NCBI GenBank assembly: GCA_021773295.1
Contig: JAJFKI010000035.1
Coordinates: 1-47,832, forward strand
DNA from: Gammaproteobacteria bacterium
GTDB lineage: Bacteria; Pseudomonadota; Gammaproteobacteria; UBA1113
DNA: 47,832 bases
Direction of reading: 5' to 3'
Positions 46,701 to 47,832 of the stretch are shown piece by piece (position 1 is the stretch's first letter; every line of letters starts with the position of its first letter). The notes under the pieces are model-generated. The model worked only from the letters and a program-made list of their open reading frames with translations. It ran no database searches and had not been told where the DNA came from. A program made the position numbers and the translations under genes.

Positions 46701-47611
46701 GGATTGCCTCTAATAACAAGAAGGATCCAGCGAGAATACTCTATCAATCGATTTTAGCTATTACCACTGGTGTAGATAAGAATGCGTTATCAGCATTGCT
46801 AGCGAGATGGTTATCAACAGATCCTGGCGCAGCTACTAAGTTGTTAAAACATGATAGTCGAAACAACTCACAGCAGCCAGAAGCTATTCTTCTTACTGTT
46901 GATGATGATTCTTCAGACGATTCTTCTGACGACGATTCTACAATAGACAATCAACAAGATGTTTTCGAAGAAAAAGACAAAGAAGAACTAGTGCTAACAG
47001 ACGAGGAAAGTGTAGCACGAGACAGTGAAAACGAAGCCAAAGAGCATACATCTAAAGCAGAGGAGAAAGTAAGCAAATCAACAACCGCTAAGGTGAGAAG
47101 GAGTTTACTGCTTGATATGAAAAAATCAGAGACACCCGAAGAAAAAGATGAAGTTGGAGACGAAGATGAGTTCGTCCTTGTTAACAACTATAGCGAACGT
47201 AGACTTTCTAGCATTGACAAGAGCGAAACAGGTGCATTGGATAACATAGATCATGACGCTTCGAGTGATACGCCTTTAAAAGAAGCAAGCGTTTCATCAA
47301 CATCAAGCTCAACAAGCGCTGCTGCCTCAAGCTCCTCTTCATCGAGTACAGTAACTGATTTTGCTCCTTTAAGAGATTATACAGAGATATCAGCTGCATA
47401 TCGCCCTGTCTGTCTATTCGGGACACCACGTCCTTCTAATGGCCAGCTTGTTTCTCGAGTGACTACAGAATCCCCTGTAGAGCAAACAAGATTAAAACGT
47501 GCTGGTTCATCACCTAATTTACATGCTATGAACAGAGCAGTATCCATCTTTGATATAAATGCTGTTGACGAAGAGAAACAACGCGTACAACCATACAGTT
47601 TTGACATATAA
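40757..47611 (+). CDS. Giant 2284-residue protein with degenerate HAD-like segment
   Basis: No full-length family recognised. The N-terminus is acidic with a (GK)n tract near residues 40-50, encoded by a hexanucleotide repeat. LVSLDIDGCLAG (76-87) resembles HAD motif I. Residues 100-1560 are mostly helical and charged, probably with coiled coils, broken by Ser/Ala linkers near 900 and 1555. Residues 1575-1840 look HAD-like: RIFIIFGSDNALATE with the nucleophile Asp replaced by Gly, WAIASNAER, and NVIFLDDKKKSLSVI. A 19-residue tandem repeat (LDDGSR, SKPDVT) lies inside it. The last 250 residues are acidic and Ser-rich with a basic-Ser C-terminus. No signal peptide is present. A type IV-secreted effector is plausible. 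A terminator follows. Confidence 0.8.
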   Translation: MSDASSHEELPVSSESGDFLLPVVAAEDDVKKIATQGKDKGKGKGKGKSKVATADAEETASGSDDSEAAVKESNLVSLDIDGCLAGAGFDQLTHCLRETSELIVEAAQVIIKGLNASRETRVDEGIEKIVNTSIAPAALSILTLEQLESTKEALRESLKESETTKLKKEDVEYAHSYLRERLKSFVEAAFEKRVQARKLDDVKDSILKIVNHRIIMQAFSRKIAVITETTFAQIDQPHKIQNVKKELDAVIVLVQAYSRHQAFSQAQEKLTETESQLQKWLEDQDFKHLGTDYEAIRSAVTTDFAQELANKDKQQTQAYNHYFSDEKTIYEKVGALEKAIYYATPADLLSARNAFKTYIDESDFTPDKKASILSLEEKLKAAPSSFVVLRQAMLAMAQRERLGQLTPEKSYELNQVRERLFELNDLIYHCKNMNKVALEHNNLKAKLNALGVEDIGNLSGLDTLFQEFAIQAVKAFHGLLVDRVGRVDAVAIGSNRQGILTNIRQFEKDMNVDGFWLLQLYSKTNKVKLDSLLLMDVVLRQTAGTEFSRYCDGGTGIAELPDDPMKIMLTLMQMHYFANMVSGKYRHDYVDDRRDILAALYFIYSQHPHMIPKNTVLHLHLSDGTEFTKSYKPLQGTGPMFRYRNIREKMSEFHAAHVELEQQFKKIDKQMESIQGTVAQCRGRPELVTIFDPYFIRRNAYLNDMLTLVKDLDHYLLENIDEDETLIYRYASFLLYLTDHISNMQDGSYAKMYLTDKKQAEFLLGLLDKLHSLPTVDEYFSLRASDVLFDLMTISENEQAGKPKHSTIVDNATGKTTVIPRPKTLLELLTAEELAALQRIGPSNQQARITEALLKTIRGDTVVDKKARLTVMRESYEAELAEKAGSPSSSSSAACASSSSSSSFSSAAEHVTQAQRELFERLKACETFAAKCDTFGTHITTAVVKKHRDEPYTILRDYFQSLTSAEVRERCIELLKKADQRMQEALESLINITKGGKESSQAFSKATRRIAASVKDLQTAKAISRRGVADVSNAIEKVIRIQRLLQKCGKTRTITGRERTQAETLASEVITHISAACIEESNTQPLIDLAQLALAGEAPYSTDLSLLERQEIAHYLYSLNVVLADSSKEGKVNAAAKALFKFYQQYSYHHISGVPIDRRTGGSDRHVLVPGTDFTALKAWKCLKSYVLAEQLLPEAHSLNNKFAALYTLRQECLIKQLMALLDKSIAKRSSVFRWKDEAKDSLLRVKASLPTPYKKITLETTLAAIDEMYKNEAKREKRGKQLEAQLQLFKWFLNPTPRLSKAFLDSIPKNEFIPFPITELKNLNKHALRELLIFMLSPPNQAFGDSDCEAFPAECMVWRSEISVVRDKLTNKLKGELYILADTLLPDEDFNLNHHLANYGYSSMREVLKSQDDNELLFDKLSKHVVSKLNIFTQYPPDDLVALQKAFSVLDEDGQSQFRVLTEQLLFAAADMQAFSDAYKARFAKSEEGIKQQRGYQTREKERERVSKLLSKHASQDLATSGKKGKKHQVKRLGGDSASPGLQTIAVAASSSSSSSASTVASFSTTRANDVVSNRIFIIFGSDNALATEVDGNAQMHHPKTTLPLLSAVSSNENMVWAIASNAERAEDSLAYKSIDESVHKQHYKVGQPVYVRLDGRYNSDLDVILHAISSENPIFSKLKKNTGGNDGEFTNINATALNAYLSAEELDDGSRHVNASKPDVTLEVLDDGSRRVNTSKPDVTFTFASDATVNLKFGKIEVTFLLTKLRDNLLTLSHDNFHFFTLFKALDAARLSFHQDDIAHLEVLGIIAINDAPDDYEVISHRNVIFLDDKKKSLSVIKKAVPAVINVDTDDDNNVLNIKHFVSLYRDLKMKLDDEIQKNDFEKNLQESSERAACYAILKAINSIAYNGDGFKRPLIRIRKGEFVKDTESPRALEVEIPKIFKDVKDEIREVIAVNSDFHDLYEDTVEKLKKARAEHLGMWIASNNKKDPARILYQSILAITTGVDKNALSALLARWLSTDPGAATKLLKHDSRNNSQQPEAILLTVDDDSSDDSSDDDSTIDNQQDVFEEKDKEELVLTDEESVARDSENEAKEHTSKAEEKVSKSTTAKVRRSLLLDMKKSETPEEKDEVGDEDEFVLVNNYSERRLSSIDKSETGALDNIDHDASSDTPLKEASVSSTSSSTSAAASSSSSSSTVTDFAPLRDYTEISAAYRPVCLFGTPRPSNGQLVSRVTTESPVEQTRLKRAGSSPNLHAMNRAVSIFDINAVDEEKQRVQPYSFDI
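40868..40898 (+). repeat. Coding hexanucleotide microsatellite
   Basis: Several copies of AAAGGC in tandem encode alternating Lys-Gly near residues 38-48 of the giant protein. A similar tract encodes KGKGKGK in the 1562-residue protein near 20950-20980. The tract could change length by slippage. Confidence 0.75.
45871..45984 (+). repeat. In-frame 57-bp tandem duplication in the 2284-residue gene
   Basis: Units 45871-45927 and 45928-45984 differ at only a few bases and encode a 19-residue unit containing LDDGSR, VN and SKPDVT twice. The high identity implies a recent duplication. Confidence 0.9.
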
Positions 47612-47633
47612 AGGAGTCTATGATGCACGCCTT

Positions 47634-47659
47634 AGCGTGACAAAGAGTGTAGGGGCGGT
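47634..47659 (-). repeat. Dispersed 26-bp repeat
   Basis: On the minus strand ACCGCCCCTACACTCTTTG and following bases match 17727-17752 at 24 of 26 positions. It forms part of the terminator stem here and part of the spacer of inverted repeat E there. Confidence 0.65.
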
Positions 47660-47681
47660 TCGGACGCGCCCCTACATTTTT
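47648..47681 (+). terminator. Rho-independent terminator of the giant gene
   Basis: TGTAGGGGCG (47648-47657) pairs exactly with CGCCCCTACA (47667-47676) around a 9-nt loop and is followed by TTTTT. It lies 37 bp after the stop codon. Confidence 0.8.
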
Positions 47682-47696
47682 CATCTGTGATGGGTA
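47681..47696 (-). repeat. Diverged element end abutting copy 4
   Basis: Read on the minus strand, TACCCATCACAGATGA directly abuts the outer end of copy 4. It matches 12952-12967 with one difference. Confidence 0.55.
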
Positions 47697-47832
47697 TATA
47701 CCCGCCACACTCCAAAATGCGAGATTAATGCTATTGCTTTTTGCCCCCTTTGAACGTTCGAAATTTGCCAATAGACTGGCTATTACCTGCATTTCGAACG
47801 CTCAAAGGGAACAAAAATCAAATTGCCTAAAT
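47697..47832 (+). repeat. Inverted-repeat element copy 4, cut by the window edge
   Basis: Left end TATACCCGCCACACTCC, then the same blocks as copy 3. Arms TTTGAACGTTCGAAAT and ATTTCGAACGCTCAAA are complementary with one mismatch, around a loop with CTATTACCTGC. About 27 bp of the right end fall outside the window. Confidence 0.9.

Noticed and set aside
46981..47611. C-terminal E-block type IV secretion signal in the giant protein
   Set aside because: Glu-rich stretches exist but are far from the end and low in specificity, so no secretion signal is claimed.

Overview
The window looks like chromosomal DNA of an intracellular gammaproteobacterium of the Legionella/Coxiella/Berkiella type. The housekeeping gene orders are gammaproteobacterial: rnfB-nth, metG facing apbC/mrp and dcd, purN-purM beside DUF2066-pgsA-like-perM-hda, and fmdB-DUF502. 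The genes between them are host-directed in type: an F-box protein with DUF4116 repeats, an eukaryotic-like kinase, an ankyrin protein, a Sel1 protein, and two giant proteins of 1562 and 2284 residues with Ser/Ala-run linkers. Several accessory proteins carry basic clusters resembling nuclear localisation signals, which would suit an intranuclear symbiont such as Candidatus Berkiella. The species cannot be fixed from sequence alone.

Layout. 1-5.2 kb: DUF1841, nth, rnfB and metG on the minus strand, then apbC/mrp and dcd. 5.3-8.6 kb: a kinase-like gene converging on ihfB, then purN and purM. 8.7-13.0 kb: an accessory island between two inverted-repeat elements, holding a two-gene operon (unknown protein plus F-box/DUF4116 protein). 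It sits in the normally tight purM/DUF2066 junction. 13.2-16.5 kb: DUF2066, pgsA-like, perM and hda. 16.5-26.7 kb: palindromic repeats, an orphan AMP-binding C-terminal subdomain with a basic N-terminus, an ankyrin protein with a possible His/Asp/Cys site, an alpha/beta hydrolase, the 1562-residue protein and a Sel1 membrane protein. 26.8-36 kb: a radical SAM enzyme, arsC-wrbA, yihY, proS, fmdB, DUF502 and ppsA. 36.2-40.5 kb: a YdjC/NaxD-like deacetylase, an ArnT/FlmK-like GT39 and a GtrB/ArnC/FlmF2-like GT2, interrupted by a toxin-antitoxin pair whose toxin is frameshifted. Together the three resemble the Francisella pathway that adds galactosamine to lipid A. 40.7-47.6 kb: the 2284-residue protein.

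The strongest non-coding signal is a family of about 163-bp inverted-repeat elements with TATACCCGCCACACTCC ends. Copies lie at both window edges and at both edges of the 8.7-13.0 kb island. Their ends and loop are conserved, but a 16-nt arm segment differs between copies while remaining self-complementary within each copy. Both window edges fall inside this repeat, so the window is probably a complete contig broken at repeats. Other palindromic elements follow hda, precede ppsA, follow ppsA and precede the ankyrin gene. Several reading frames run into repeat DNA. No tRNA, rRNA or CRISPR array was recognised.
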